A DNA stretch of 64,000 nucleotides from Bradyrhizobium sp. G127 (GTDB taxonomy: Bacteria > Pseudomonadota > Alphaproteobacteria > Rhizobiales > Xanthobacteraceae). Shown here piece by piece: positions 1-8,185 of this stretch. The notes beneath the pieces were generated by a model. It made no database searches, was not told the origin of the DNA, and worked only from the letters and a program-made list of their open reading frames with translations. Position 1 is the stretch's first letter; every line of letters begins with the position of its first letter. The stretch spans positions 1,240,001 to 1,304,000 of the forward strand of contig NZ_JAKFGN010000002.1 in assembly GCF_021502575.1 (NCBI RefSeq), written 5' to 3'. Position numbers and translations under genes: made by a program.

Positions 1-1
1 C

Positions 2-169
2 GGCGAACTCGCCACCGCCCGCGCGCTGTTCGATATCCCACGCGTAATGGCGCTGATCGCGGTGACCGTCGCCTTTGCTCTGTTCACTGAATACATGCTG
101 CTGAACCCGATCCGCGACCGTCTGGAGAACTGGCGCGAAGCCGGTCTGCCATGGGGGATCAAGCGATGA
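2..169 (+). CDS. ABC transporter permease, C-terminal fragment
   Basis: The window opens inside this gene; only the last 55 codons are visible, ending in a TGA whose TGA overlaps the ATG of the next gene (ATGA). The fragment has one hydrophobic segment (VMALIAVTVAFALFTEYMLL) followed by a charged tail (RDRLENWREAG), the usual last membrane helix and cytoplasmic end of nitrate/taurine/sulfonate-type permeases. The family call rests mainly on the coupled ATPase downstream. The substrate cannot be read from this fragment. Confidence 0.6.
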   Translation, partial: GELATARALFDIPRVMALIAVTVAFALFTEYMLLNPIRDRLENWREAGLPWGIKR

Positions 170-909
170 AGCTGGTGCTGGAAGGAATCGGCCATGCCTT
201 CCTCGGCCGGGCAGTATTCGAGAAACTTGATTTCTCGCTGGCGCCTGGCGAGGTCGTCGCCCTGCTCGGTCCTTCCGGTTCCGGAAAGACCACGCTGCTG
301 CAAATCGCGGCGGGTCTTGTCGATCCGCTGCGGGGACGAATCCGCAGATCCTATCGACGTCATGCGGTCGTCTTTCAGGACGCGCGGCTGCTGCCGTGGA
401 TGACAGCCCGCGACAATATTTCCTACGGACTGCGCACAACGGAGGGCAGAAAAACCTCCCACCGCGAGATCACGGAACGGCGCGCGCGCGAAGTCGGACT
501 TCATCCCAGCGACCTCGACAAGTATCCCGTCGAACTGTCCGGCGGTATGCGTCAGCGCGCCGCCGTGGCGCGGGCTCTGGCGGTCGATCCCGATGTGATC
601 TTCTTCGATGAGCCGTTCACAGCGGTCGATGTCGGCCTCAAGCGCGTACTTCAGGATCTCGTGATTGCGGTCGCCGCGCGGGAGCATTTTTCCGCGCTGT
701 TCGTCACCCACGACCTCTCGGAGGCGGTTCGCGTCGCCAACCGTCTGGTCGTGCTGTCGGAAGGCGGCACGGGATTCGTCACCGAACGCCGCATCGACGG
801 CCGGCCCGGCGAACGCAGCGACCGTGCCGTTTTCGATCTGGTGGAAACGTGGTCGCGTGATCCGGCATTTTCAGAATTGTTCAATGGCGAAAGAAAAGAG
901 CTACCGTGA
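166..909 (+). CDS. ABC transporter ATP-binding protein, nitrate/sulfonate/taurine type
   Basis: This is the cytoplasmic ATPase that powers the importer whose permease ends just upstream. I start it at the ATG inside the ATGA overlap rather than at the upstream ATG at 151, giving 247 residues (usual 240-270). Walker A is GPSGSGKT (about residue 36), the Q-loop is VVFQDARLLPW, the signature is LSGGMRQR, Walker B is VIFFDEPF and the switch histidine is in FVTHDLSEA. The short FQDARLLPW loop is typical of the NitT/TauT family. Its stop overlaps the GTG of nnrS, so permease, ATPase and nnrS look like one translationally coupled operon. The substrate is unknown; the anaerobic neighbourhood suggests, but does not show, a nitrogen oxyanion or a similar solute. 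Confidence 0.85.
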   Translation: MKLVLEGIGHAFLGRAVFEKLDFSLAPGEVVALLGPSGSGKTTLLQIAAGLVDPLRGRIRRSYRRHAVVFQDARLLPWMTARDNISYGLRTTEGRKTSHREITERRAREVGLHPSDLDKYPVELSGGMRQRAAVARALAVDPDVIFFDEPFTAVDVGLKRVLQDLVIAVAAREHFSALFVTHDLSEAVRVANRLVVLSEGGTGFVTERRIDGRPGERSDRAVFDLVETWSRDPAFSELFNGERKELP

Positions 910-2123
910 CAACTGCACTATTCGAAGAGACGCAGACATGCATTCGCCGCCATCCGCTGCTGGTCGAAGGACTGCTGCTGTTCTTTCCGGTCGCGGCACT
1001 CCACGCGATGCTGTCGCCGCTGATCTGGGTGACGCTGTTCGGATTTTCGCTCCCCTACACCCATGCCATTCCGCCCCATCAATGGCATGCGCACGAGATG
1101 ATCTTCGGCACCTACGGCGCGGCACTCGCCGGTTTCCTGACCTCAGCCGTTCCCGAATGGACGGACACGAAACCTCGCCGGGACTGGGCGCTCTTGTGGC
1201 TGCTGATGCTCTGGCTGCCGGGGCGAATCGTCGGACTTCTCGGCATCGAGGCATTTGTTTTTCCCGCCTGCGTCACGGACGTCGCCTTCCTGTTGCTGCT
1301 GTTCTGGTACGTGATGAAACCCTTGCTGGATCGGCGCAGCACCCGGCATGCATCCTTCGCCGTCTGGGTCGGATTGTTCGCGCTCGCCGAGCTGAGCATA
1401 CGCATGGCATGGCTGACCGGAATGATCGATCTGGCGGGGCAGCTTCTCCAGACCGCGCTGATCGTATTTCTGGTGTTCTTCGCGCTGGCTGTCGCCCGCA
1501 TTAACGTCGTCGTGATCAATCTCGCGCTCGATCCGAGCGGCGAGACGACGCCCTATCGCCCGCATCCGGGCCGCCAGAACCTCGCCGCCGGCATGGTGTC
1601 GATCTATGCCGTCGCAGCGCTGGCGTTTCCGTACTCCACCGCACCCGCCTACCTCGCCCTCGCTGCTGCCGCGACCTTCTTCGACCGGCTGGCTGAATGG
1701 TTCATCGGCACGGCCGTTCTGCGAACGCAGGTGGTCGCGCTCGCGGCCGCCAACGCCTTTGCCGGAGGAGGTTTTCTGCTGATCGGCCTCTCCGGCCTTG
1801 GAGCACCGGTCGCGGTGGCGACGGGATTGCACATGCTGTCGGTCGGCAGCCTCGGTCTCGCGGTGCTGGCTGTTTTCATCATCGCCGGCTTGCGCCATAC
1901 CGGCCGCCCGCTGGTCCTGCCCTGGCAGGCCCATGCGGCTGTGGCGCTAATGATATGCGCCAGTATCGTGCGTATCTTGCCCGAACTGGGTATCGGTCCG
2001 TCGCTCACCGGCCTCCATTACGGGCTGAGCGCCGTATTATGGTCGGCTGCGTACGGCATCTGGCTCGCCGGGTTTTTGCCGCTCCTGATGAGCCCCATAA
2101 ATGAGGCAAACGGCTGCGAATAG
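906..2123 (+). CDS. nnrS: NnrS family heme-copper membrane protein
   Basis: NnrS proteins are polytopic heme- and copper-containing inner-membrane proteins induced with denitrification genes and linked to tolerance of nitric oxide stress; their exact chemistry is unsettled. The 405-residue product has about twelve hydrophobic segments and the family hallmarks near the N terminus: a PHQWHAHEM histidine cluster (about residue 57-65) followed by GFLTSAVPEWT. A further conserved-looking histidine lies in GLHMLSVG, and HYGLSAVLW is near the end. Translation starts at GTG, overlapping the stop of the ATPase (GTGA), so expression is tied to the ABC transporter. The reading frame is intact and of normal length. 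Confidence 0.9.
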   Translation: MTTALFEETQTCIRRHPLLVEGLLLFFPVAALHAMLSPLIWVTLFGFSLPYTHAIPPHQWHAHEMIFGTYGAALAGFLTSAVPEWTDTKPRRDWALLWLLMLWLPGRIVGLLGIEAFVFPACVTDVAFLLLLFWYVMKPLLDRRSTRHASFAVWVGLFALAELSIRMAWLTGMIDLAGQLLQTALIVFLVFFALAVARINVVVINLALDPSGETTPYRPHPGRQNLAAGMVSIYAVAALAFPYSTAPAYLALAAAATFFDRLAEWFIGTAVLRTQVVALAAANAFAGGGFLLIGLSGLGAPVAVATGLHMLSVGSLGLAVLAVFIIAGLRHTGRPLVLPWQAHAAVALMICASIVRILPELGIGPSLTGLHYGLSAVLWSAAYGIWLAGFLPLLMSPINEANGCE

Positions 2124-2169
2124 CTGCCGCGAAAGGCATGCATACCCGCACAAAAATGACCGCATGGCA

Positions 2170-2183
2170 TTGAGTTAGCGCAA
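2170..2183. promoter_or_regulatory. FixK/FNR-type box upstream of moeA-hemN
   Basis: TTGA-GTTAGC-GCAA matches the rhizobial FixK consensus TTG(A/C)-N6-(T/G)CAA at every fixed position. A class II site is centred 41.5 bases before the transcript start, which would put the start near 2218. That favours the ATG at 2275 over 2221 as the moeA start. Activation at low oxygen is inferred. Confidence 0.65.
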
Positions 2184-2274
2184 AGTGCAGCCCTGAGGAC
2201 TTGCTAGAGGTTGCGCTGCGATGATCCCTCGCAGAGTTGGGCATCGTTCCCTTGCAGGGGAAATGGAGCGCAAT

Positions 2275-3594
2275 ATGGGTCATCCTCGCAAGTTGCCGGA
2301 GATATCGCCGCCCGTGACGCAACGGCGGCGCGGCGGCCATCTGCAAGATCTCTTGCAGCCGGCGGGCCCGGATCATGACCACGAAACGCTGCTTCCGGTC
2401 GATCTCGCGATCGAGAAAGGGCTGACGCTGAGATTGCCGGTCACGACGGAAGTCGTCGATCTTGCGCACGCATCGGGACGTGTTCTCGCGCAGACCCTCA
2501 CCGCATCCTCGCCACAGCCTCGCTTCGATTACAGTGCGATGGATGGCTATGCCGTCGACGCCGAAGATATGGGCGGTGCCTTTCCGGTAAAATTGAGAGT
2601 GATCGGACACATCGCAGCAAGCCGCACGAAGGAAGATATCCCACTGAAAACTCGCACGGCGGTGCGGATTCTGACCGGAGCGCCGATCCCACCGGGCGCA
2701 AATGCCGTCATCGCCCAGGAAGAAGTGCGACGCGAAGGCGACATTGTCGCAATCAACCGCCTTCCACGACGTGGCGAGAACATCAGGCTTCGCGGCGAGG
2801 ACGTCCAGACCGGCGACACACTCATCGCGCGCGGCAGTCTGATGGACGCGCGGGCGATGGGCGTCGCGGCATCGGCGGGGGTAGCGCAGGTCGAAGTGTT
2901 CCGCAGACTCCGCGTTGCCATGTTCTCGACCGGATCCGAATTGCGCCAGCCCGGGGAGAACATCGCGCCCGGAGAGATCTACAATTCAAACCGCTACATT
3001 TTGCGGGGCCTGCTGGACAAGCCATGGATCGAGTTGATCGACCTCGGCGCCTGTCATGACGAACCGAAAGCATTGCGCGCCCGAATGCTTGAAGCCGCCG
3101 CGCAAGCCGACGTGGTTATCACCACAGGCGGTGTTTCTGTGGGTGATGAAGACCATATGGCTGACGTCGTTCACCGATGCGATGGAACGATTGCAGTCAC
3201 CCGGGTTGCGATCAAGCCCGGGAAGCCGCTGACGCTCGGCCAAATCGGTCAGGCCGCCTTTGTCGGTCTTCCGGGCAATCCGGGGGCCGTGTTCACGACA
3301 TTCCGCGTTGTGGTAGAGGGTTTGTTGCAGGCATGGGCCGGTCTGAAACAGCAGGAAGAACCTGTACGTCCTGTGATTGCAGATTTCACCTGGACATGCC
3401 GAACCGGAAGAGCGACCTACCTGCCCGCCCTCCTTAAGGGATATAACGCGCACGGAGCGCCACTTGTGGATTTGCTGCCAAGGCCAAACTCCGGAAAGCT
3501 CTTCCTTCTGAGCAAAGCCGAAGGCTTTGCTGTGCTCAGCCCCGATTGCGAAGGCGTCAAGCCGGGCGATCTGGTCGGATGGTTTGCCCTGTAG
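2275..3594 (+). CDS. moeA: molybdopterin molybdenumtransferase MoeA
   Basis: MoeA inserts molybdate into adenylylated molybdopterin, the last step of molybdenum cofactor synthesis, in the cytoplasm. The protein has the family order: N-terminal substrate-binding region, FDYSAMDGYAV early, FSTGSEL in the middle, GGVSVGDEDH in the MoCF domain and GLPGNPGAVFTTF towards the end. I choose the ATG at 2275 (439 residues) because GGAG lies six bases upstream and because a FixK/FNR box predicts a transcript start at about 2218; a longer form from 2221 is possible. The first 50 residues are a loosely conserved extension. It is followed after 60 bases by hemN. Association with FNR-type control and nnrS suggests it supplies cofactor for anaerobic molybdoenzymes such as nitrate reductase. 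Confidence 0.92.
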   Translation: MGHPRKLPEISPPVTQRRRGGHLQDLLQPAGPDHDHETLLPVDLAIEKGLTLRLPVTTEVVDLAHASGRVLAQTLTASSPQPRFDYSAMDGYAVDAEDMGGAFPVKLRVIGHIAASRTKEDIPLKTRTAVRILTGAPIPPGANAVIAQEEVRREGDIVAINRLPRRGENIRLRGEDVQTGDTLIARGSLMDARAMGVAASAGVAQVEVFRRLRVAMFSTGSELRQPGENIAPGEIYNSNRYILRGLLDKPWIELIDLGACHDEPKALRARMLEAAAQADVVITTGGVSVGDEDHMADVVHRCDGTIAVTRVAIKPGKPLTLGQIGQAAFVGLPGNPGAVFTTFRVVVEGLLQAWAGLKQQEEPVRPVIADFTWTCRTGRATYLPALLKGYNAHGAPLVDLLPRPNSGKLFLLSKAEGFAVLSPDCEGVKPGDLVGWFAL

Positions 3595-3654
3595 GAGCAC
3601 CGGCTTCATCATGCACGACGAGATTTTCTGTTGAACATTCATCGGCCCACGCAC

Positions 3655-5007
3655 ATGCGCTCCGATCTCAACATTCGCTATGGCGAAGAACGTCTGCCGC
3701 GCTATACGAGCTATCCGACTGCACCGCATTTTTCGGCCACGATCTCGCAGCAGACCTATCGTCAGTGGCTTGCATCGATTCCGCAGGAGCGCACGGTTTC
3801 GCTGTATCTGCACATTCCCTTCTGCCGATCCATGTGCTGGTATTGCGGTTGCAACACGACGATTGCCAGGCGCGCAGAACCTGTCGCAGAATATCTTGGG
3901 GCGCTGCAGCGCGAGATCGACATGGTGGCAGGTGATACCGCAGGGCCGCTCCGCGTCAGCCACGTACATTTCGGCGGGGGAACGCCGACGATTATGTCGC
4001 CCGCACAGTTTTCAGAGTTGATGAAACTTCTGCGGGACAAATTCACGCTTCTTCCAGGCGCGGAAGTGGCCATCGAGATCGACCCGCGCACACTCACCCG
4101 CGAAATGATTCTTGAACTTGGTGCGAGCGGTGTCACGCGAGCCAGCCTCGGCGTGCAGAGTTTCGACCCTACCGTGCAACACGCCATCAATCGTGTTCAA
4201 AGCTTTGAAGATACCGCCGCCGCGGCTGAAGGCCTGCGCGCGGCGGGCGTGCGCGGCATCAACTTCGACCTGATCTACGGCTTGCCGAACCAGACCGTAG
4301 CGTCGTGTTTCGATACGGTGCGGAAATGCCTTCAGCTTCGCCCCGATCGCTTTTCGGTTTTCGGCTATGCCCACGTCCCCTCGTTCAAGAAACACCAGCG
4401 CAAGATCGACGAAGCCGAGCTGCCCGACGGAGCCAATCGCCACCTGCAGGCAAACATGATCGCCTGCTCCCTGACCAATGCGGGCTATCGCCAGATCGGT
4501 CTCGATCACTTTGCGCTTCCGGGTGATGATTTAGTGACAGCACAGGCGGCCGGAACCCTCCACCGGAATTTTCAGGGTTATACCACAGACACCAGCGACG
4601 TTCTGATCGGCTTCGGCGCAAGCGCCATTGGGCGGCTTGAGCAGGGTTACGTCCAGAATGATGCGGCCACCCGATCCTATTGCATGCAGATCGACCGCGG
4701 CGATCTGGCAACCCGGAAGGGCTATGCGCTCACTGCCGATGACCGCCTGCGTGCCGACATTATCGAACGCATCATGTGCGACTTCCGAGTCGACCTGCAG
4801 CAGGTTTGCACCAGGCACGGCACGACGTCGGATACCGTTCTACAGTCGGCCACCCGCCTGCACACACTGATTGCCGATGGCGTCATTCATCTCGAAGGAC
4901 CGGTTCTTTCGGTGACGGATGACGCGCGCCATCTGGTGCGCAGCGTTGCCTCCGCGTTCGATGCCTATATCGGGACATCTGGCCCGGTCTACAGCCGCGC
5001 CGTCTGA
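3655..5007 (+). CDS. hemN: oxygen-independent coproporphyrinogen III oxidase
   Basis: HemN is a cytoplasmic radical-SAM enzyme that oxidatively decarboxylates coproporphyrinogen III to protoporphyrinogen IX without oxygen. The 4Fe-4S cluster motif is visible as HIPFCRSMCWYCGC (C-x3-C-x2-C, plus the extra Cys typical of HemN), preceded by the N-terminal PRYTSYPTAPHF motif, and followed by the SAM-binding HFGGGTPT. Other family blocks include GVQSFDPTVQ and NFDLIYGLPNQT. The frame can also start at TTG 3631; I prefer the ATG because it places PRYTSYPTAP at the usual distance from the N terminus (450 residues). It probably shares the FixK/FNR-controlled transcript with moeA. It converges on the ubi operon, with 9 bases between the stops. 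Confidence 0.93.
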   Translation: MRSDLNIRYGEERLPRYTSYPTAPHFSATISQQTYRQWLASIPQERTVSLYLHIPFCRSMCWYCGCNTTIARRAEPVAEYLGALQREIDMVAGDTAGPLRVSHVHFGGGTPTIMSPAQFSELMKLLRDKFTLLPGAEVAIEIDPRTLTREMILELGASGVTRASLGVQSFDPTVQHAINRVQSFEDTAAAAEGLRAAGVRGINFDLIYGLPNQTVASCFDTVRKCLQLRPDRFSVFGYAHVPSFKKHQRKIDEAELPDGANRHLQANMIACSLTNAGYRQIGLDHFALPGDDLVTAQAAGTLHRNFQGYTTDTSDVLIGFGASAIGRLEQGYVQNDAATRSYCMQIDRGDLATRKGYALTADDRLRADIIERIMCDFRVDLQQVCTRHGTTSDTVLQSATRLHTLIADGVIHLEGPVLSVTDDARHLVRSVASAFDAYIGTSGPVYSRAV

Positions 5008-5016
5008 AGCCGGCAA

Positions 5017-5463
5017 CTACCGCCGGAGCACGCTGACCGCGCACGGCAATTCATCGCGCGGACAGGTCACCTTCGGCGGATCAATGTCGCGCAAGGCAGC
5101 CGCGCCCGCTACCGCCGATTGGCCGATCTCGTCGAACAGCAGCGCCATTTCCACGAAAACCGTGCGGTCCTTCTCGTTCTCAGTCAGTTGGTTGAGTTCG
5201 GAGAGAAGCGCCAAAATGGCAGCGATGCGGTCCTTGTGATCGCGTGCACGAAGCAGCGATCGTCTCGAGAGACGCTGCGCCTCAAAATCCGAGAACCGTT
5301 CGAGTGCACCGCTTAGAAGCTCCCGGCAACTACAGTCAAGATCTGCACGTGTCAGTACAACTTGTAGCCGCGCGATCATATCCAGCGTTTCACAGGTCCG
5401 GCCTTGTTCAACCATAACCGTTTCCTTTCCAGATCGCATCACCACCGTGTTGTCCTGCCTCAT
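5017..5463 (-). CDS. unknown protein translationally coupled to ubiV
   Basis: I do not recognise this 148-residue protein. Its ATG overlaps the ubiV stop codon (ATGA), which supports both the start and real translation as the last gene of ubiT-ubiU-ubiV. The sequence is largely helical and charged, with RSLLRARDHKDRIAAILALL and a leucine-rich stretch after it; no membrane segment or signal peptide. Four cysteines stand out: one near residue 24, a CSC pair near 44-46, and two near the C terminus (VTCPRDELPC). These could bind metal, but nothing shows it. Context suggests an accessory role in oxygen-independent ubiquinone synthesis or in sensing anaerobiosis; both are inference. Confidence 0.7.
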   Translation of the reverse strand: MRQDNTVVMRSGKETVMVEQGRTCETLDMIARLQVVLTRADLDCSCRELLSGALERFSDFEAQRLSRRSLLRARDHKDRIAAILALLSELNQLTENEKDRTVFVEMALLFDEIGQSAVAGAAALRDIDPPKVTCPRDELPCAVSVLRR

Positions 5464-6404
5464 TGCACTGCGCCTCGCACCTGTATCTGGCCGGCCTTCC
5501 GGCCGACTTCTCCCGTACTCGTGATAAACGCCGCCCCCGGCTGTCCATGCACGAAGCCATTCGCGAACGGAACATCGGGATAAATCTGTGATAGCGCGCG
5601 AGTCGCGTCCTCATGCTCCCGATTGCCGTCGAGCACGTCGCGGAAAACCCGGGCAACCGCGACCATATCGCATTGCTGCGGCGACAGACGAAGCGCACCC
5701 ACGCCGGCTGCGGCGAGGTCTTCCACCTCCCCCAGCAGGTTGGCGCAGGTATGAGACATGGTCTGCACTCCGTTCATGGCGAGAAATGGCTCGCCGTCGA
5801 GCGTGGTCACAGCCAGCCCGTCAGGGTCTTTCTCACAAACGAAGCGGCAATTGTCCTTCGAGAGCTTGTGAAGGCGGGCATGATAACAGCGCGCGGAAAT
5901 AGCGAGCGGCACGCGGCCAAAGGCAAAGACCTCCGTCGTGACATCGGGCAAAGCAGTGGCGATGGTCCGGATCGAGTCCATCGGCAATTCCGGGGGCAGG
6001 CAGATCCGCCGCGCCCCGCGGCCTGCGAAATAAGCCGCCGTCGCCTCATTATAGATATTCACGAACGGGCCGATCGCATAAGGGCGCCCCGCGAGCCACC
6101 CAAAGCAGGACAGGTCGTTCGCTTCCACCAAAAAGTCTGTGTTTCCAGCAAGCTCCGCCATCTGCCGGCGCTCCCGTTGCAGTGACACAAGAATGAGAGA
6201 ACCGAGAACCACCTGCTTGCCGCAAGCCGCGAGCCGCTCGATCACTACTGACATGTGTTCGGTAAAAAAAGGCGAACGTTTCGAACAAACGATTTCGCCG
6301 ACCACAACCACATCAACAGGTGCTTCCTCGGCAACGCGGAAATAAAAGTCGCGCCATTGCTCGGGTTGCCAATTGTAGAGCACAGGCCCAAGGGTCAACT
6401 GCAT
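5460..6404 (-). CDS. ubiV: ubiquinone biosynthesis protein UbiV (U32 family)
   Basis: UbiV pairs with UbiU to form the iron-sulfur complex that hydroxylates the ubiquinone ring without oxygen. The 314-residue product begins at MQLTLGPVLYNW; the frame runs on upstream to 6557, but that part overlaps ubiU and is not family-like. Four cysteines fit the 4Fe-4S ligands of E. coli UbiV: one near residue 40 and a C-x12-C-x3-C group at 173, 186 and 190. FGRVPLAISARCYHARLH is the characteristic core block. It lies 49 bases after ubiU and its stop overlaps the start of the unknown ORF downstream. Likely co-transcribed from the FNR-type site upstream of ubiT. Confidence 0.92.
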   Translation of the reverse strand: MQLTLGPVLYNWQPEQWRDFYFRVAEEAPVDVVVVGEIVCSKRSPFFTEHMSVVIERLAACGKQVVLGSLILVSLQRERRQMAELAGNTDFLVEANDLSCFGWLAGRPYAIGPFVNIYNEATAAYFAGRGARRICLPPELPMDSIRTIATALPDVTTEVFAFGRVPLAISARCYHARLHKLSKDNCRFVCEKDPDGLAVTTLDGEPFLAMNGVQTMSHTCANLLGEVEDLAAAGVGALRLSPQQCDMVAVARVFRDVLDGNREHEDATRALSQIYPDVPFANGFVHGQPGAAFITSTGEVGRKAGQIQVRGAVQ

Positions 6405-6453
6405 CGGCGTGACCTCATCCCGGACATGCCGCGAACGACGAACATGAAGAACA

Positions 6454-7431
6454 TCATCGCCAACTCTTGCGGTAGGAGCCAACTGTGGTCGACTGACCTT
6501 CGGTGAAGGCGACAAGCCCGCCGACCGGAGCCGGAACACCGCCTTCCAGTTCCGCAAGCGTTTGACGGAAATTGCGGACCACGCGCTCGATATAGGCGCG
6601 GCCGCGTTGCCGCCCCTCGATTTTCAGCGCTGTGACGCCGGCTTTCTGCAATTCCGGCAGCATGGAGGTTGCATCGAGACTCACAGGGTCCTCGAAGAGG
6701 TAGCCAGCTCCGTACTCGGTCTGAAAACGCCCCTTGCACAGCGTCGGGTATCCCGCCGGCTCTCTCGCTGAGAACTTGTTGATCGTGAACTCGCCGAGGC
6801 GCGAGATGAGCTGTCCGTCCTGCTTGAGATAGTGGACATCGCTTGCGGGCGAGCAGACACCGTCCATGTTCGGGGATTTTCCCGTGGCATAGGAGGAGAG
6901 CGAACAGCGCCCCTCCTCCATGACGCAAAGGCCACCGAAGACGAAGATCTCGGTCTCGCAACTGACCTCTCTTGCAATCGCTGCGATTTCCGCCACGCTC
7001 AGCACGCGAGGCAAAACGACCCGGCGAGCTCCGAACGCCTTTACATAAAAATTTATTGCATCCGGATTGGCGGCGGCGGCCTGAACCGAAACATGAAGCC
7101 GCTGGTCCGGATGACGTTGCGCCGCATAGTCGAGAACGCCGACATCGGCGACAATCAAAGCATCTGCACCCGCCTCGACAGCATCGTCGACTGCACGTTT
7201 CCACACGCCGAGCGCTCCCGCGCGTGCGAATGTGTTGATGGCCACGAGAACCTTGACGCCATATTTATGGGCGTGAGCGATCCCGGCTCGCAGTTCATCG
7301 CAACTGAAATTAAGTCCGGGAAAATTGCGCGCATTGGTCTCGTCGCGGAAACCGCAATAGACCGCATCCGCTCCTGCTTCGACGGCGGCCTTGAGCGCGG
7401 CTGGCGTTCCGGCAGGACAGATCAGTTCCAT
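6454..7431 (-). CDS. ubiU: ubiquinone biosynthesis protein UbiU (U32 family)
   Basis: UbiU is the partner of UbiV in oxygen-independent ring hydroxylation during ubiquinone synthesis, using prephenate as hydroxyl donor in the characterised system. The 325-residue protein starts MELICPAGTPAALKAAVEAG, a hallmark of the family. Cysteines fall at 169, 176, 193 and 232, the same numbering I recall for the E. coli UbiU cluster ligands. The FGGLCVMEEGRCSLSSY block contains the first two. The gene overlaps the end of ubiT by 10 bases and precedes ubiV by 49, so the three are one operon. Protease activity, implied by the U32 peptidase name, is not expected. Confidence 0.94.
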   Translation of the reverse strand: MELICPAGTPAALKAAVEAGADAVYCGFRDETNARNFPGLNFSCDELRAGIAHAHKYGVKVLVAINTFARAGALGVWKRAVDDAVEAGADALIVADVGVLDYAAQRHPDQRLHVSVQAAAANPDAINFYVKAFGARRVVLPRVLSVAEIAAIAREVSCETEIFVFGGLCVMEEGRCSLSSYATGKSPNMDGVCSPASDVHYLKQDGQLISRLGEFTINKFSAREPAGYPTLCKGRFQTEYGAGYLFEDPVSLDATSMLPELQKAGVTALKIEGRQRGRAYIERVVRNFRQTLAELEGGVPAPVGGLVAFTEGQSTTVGSYRKSWR

Positions 7432-7976
7432 GATCCACCCTCGGACGCCAGATCGCTCCGTTGCTGTCCGGGGGGATCACCGATGACGCCCCGCGCGAGC
7501 CGCTCGACGATAGGCGACAGTGGCCCCGTCCAGGCCACGGATTCGGCGACGATGTCGATCCCGGCGTCATCGATCGCATTACGCAGCGCGACGGCCGCTT
7601 CCATATCGCCCTCGATCTGAATATCCCGCGAGAAGAAGAGCGCGTCCCCGTCGCAGGCCCCGTCCACGAGTCCGATGAGCGCCGCAAGAGGTCCCGTAAT
7701 CCGCACGTCAATCCGTCGCGGCAGAATCCTTGTTGCGGTGACCCTTGGGTTCACCCGGCTGGGCTCAAGCACAAAGGCGAACGGCAGGTCCGTCGGATCC
7801 AGCCCATACAGTTTGGCGGCATGGGCACCGAGACGATCGAAAATTTGTGGATGCCGCTTCTGTATCCCATAGAGCGAGGCGGCGAGCATCGGCTGCAACG
7901 GGAAAAGCGGAAGGACTCGCCCCGCTAGGGCAAACACAAGCGGCACCCTCGATATAGACGGATCGGATACCGGCAT
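7422..7976 (-). CDS. ubiT: SCP2-domain ubiquinone accessory protein UbiT
   Basis: UbiT has a sterol-carrier-protein-2 domain and binds ubiquinone precursors; it is needed for anaerobic ubiquinone synthesis and works with UbiU-UbiV. The 184-residue protein has a short N-terminal hydrophobic stretch (FALAGRVLPLFPLQPMLAAS) and an SCP2 body containing RITGPLAALIGLVDG, DGDALFFSRDIQIEGD and AVALRNAIDD, all typical. The ATG at 7976 is preceded by AAGGGG at good spacing. A TTG-N8-CAA palindrome at 8025-8038 lies at the right distance to activate a promoter starting near 7990. First gene of ubiTUV-unknown. Confidence 0.92.
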   Translation of the reverse strand: MPVSDPSISRVPLVFALAGRVLPLFPLQPMLAASLYGIQKRHPQIFDRLGAHAAKLYGLDPTDLPFAFVLEPSRVNPRVTATRILPRRIDVRITGPLAALIGLVDGACDGDALFFSRDIQIEGDMEAAVALRNAIDDAGIDIVAESVAWTGPLSPIVERLARGVIGDPPGQQRSDLASEGGSWN

Positions 7977-8024
7977 GAGACTTCCCCTTTTAAGTCTTCA
8001 TATCATCCGGCCGAAACGGACTCT

Positions 8025-8038
8025 TTGTTCGAGAACAA
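8025..8038. promoter_or_regulatory. FNR/NnrR-like palindrome upstream of ubiT
   Basis: TTGTTC-GA-GAACAA is a perfect 6-bp inverted repeat that also fits the loose Crp/FNR-family pattern TTG-N8-CAA. Its centre is 41.5 bases upstream of about 7990 on the minus strand, leaving a 14-base leader with the AAGGGG ribosome site before the ubiT ATG. Which family member binds is not decided by the sequence. Confidence 0.5.
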
Positions 8039-8120
8039 TGAATTTGCGGAGAATTCATGCTGATCTTAGACACAACGTAAGGACTAGGCAGTGCCGTAAT
8101 CCCTGCCGTCATTTCCGGAA

Positions 8121-8134
8121 TTGCGCATTTTCAA
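8121..8134. promoter_or_regulatory. FixK/FNR-type box upstream of the XRE regulator gene
   Basis: TTGC-GCATTT-TCAA matches TTG(A/C)-N6-(T/G)CAA at all fixed positions. A class II promoter from it would start near 8169 on the plus strand, 17 bases before the ATG of the XRE gene. It could also influence ubiT on the other strand, where it lies 145 bases upstream. Confidence 0.6.
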
Positions 8135-8185
8135 GGCGTGTTTTGGGGGGTGGCGGATCCCTTCCATCCACCATGACGGTCTCAC

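Noticed and set aside
6405-6557. Longer N terminus for UbiV
   Set aside because: It lies inside ubiU and has no similarity to the UbiV family; ATG 6404 starts the conserved MQLTLGPVLYNW block.
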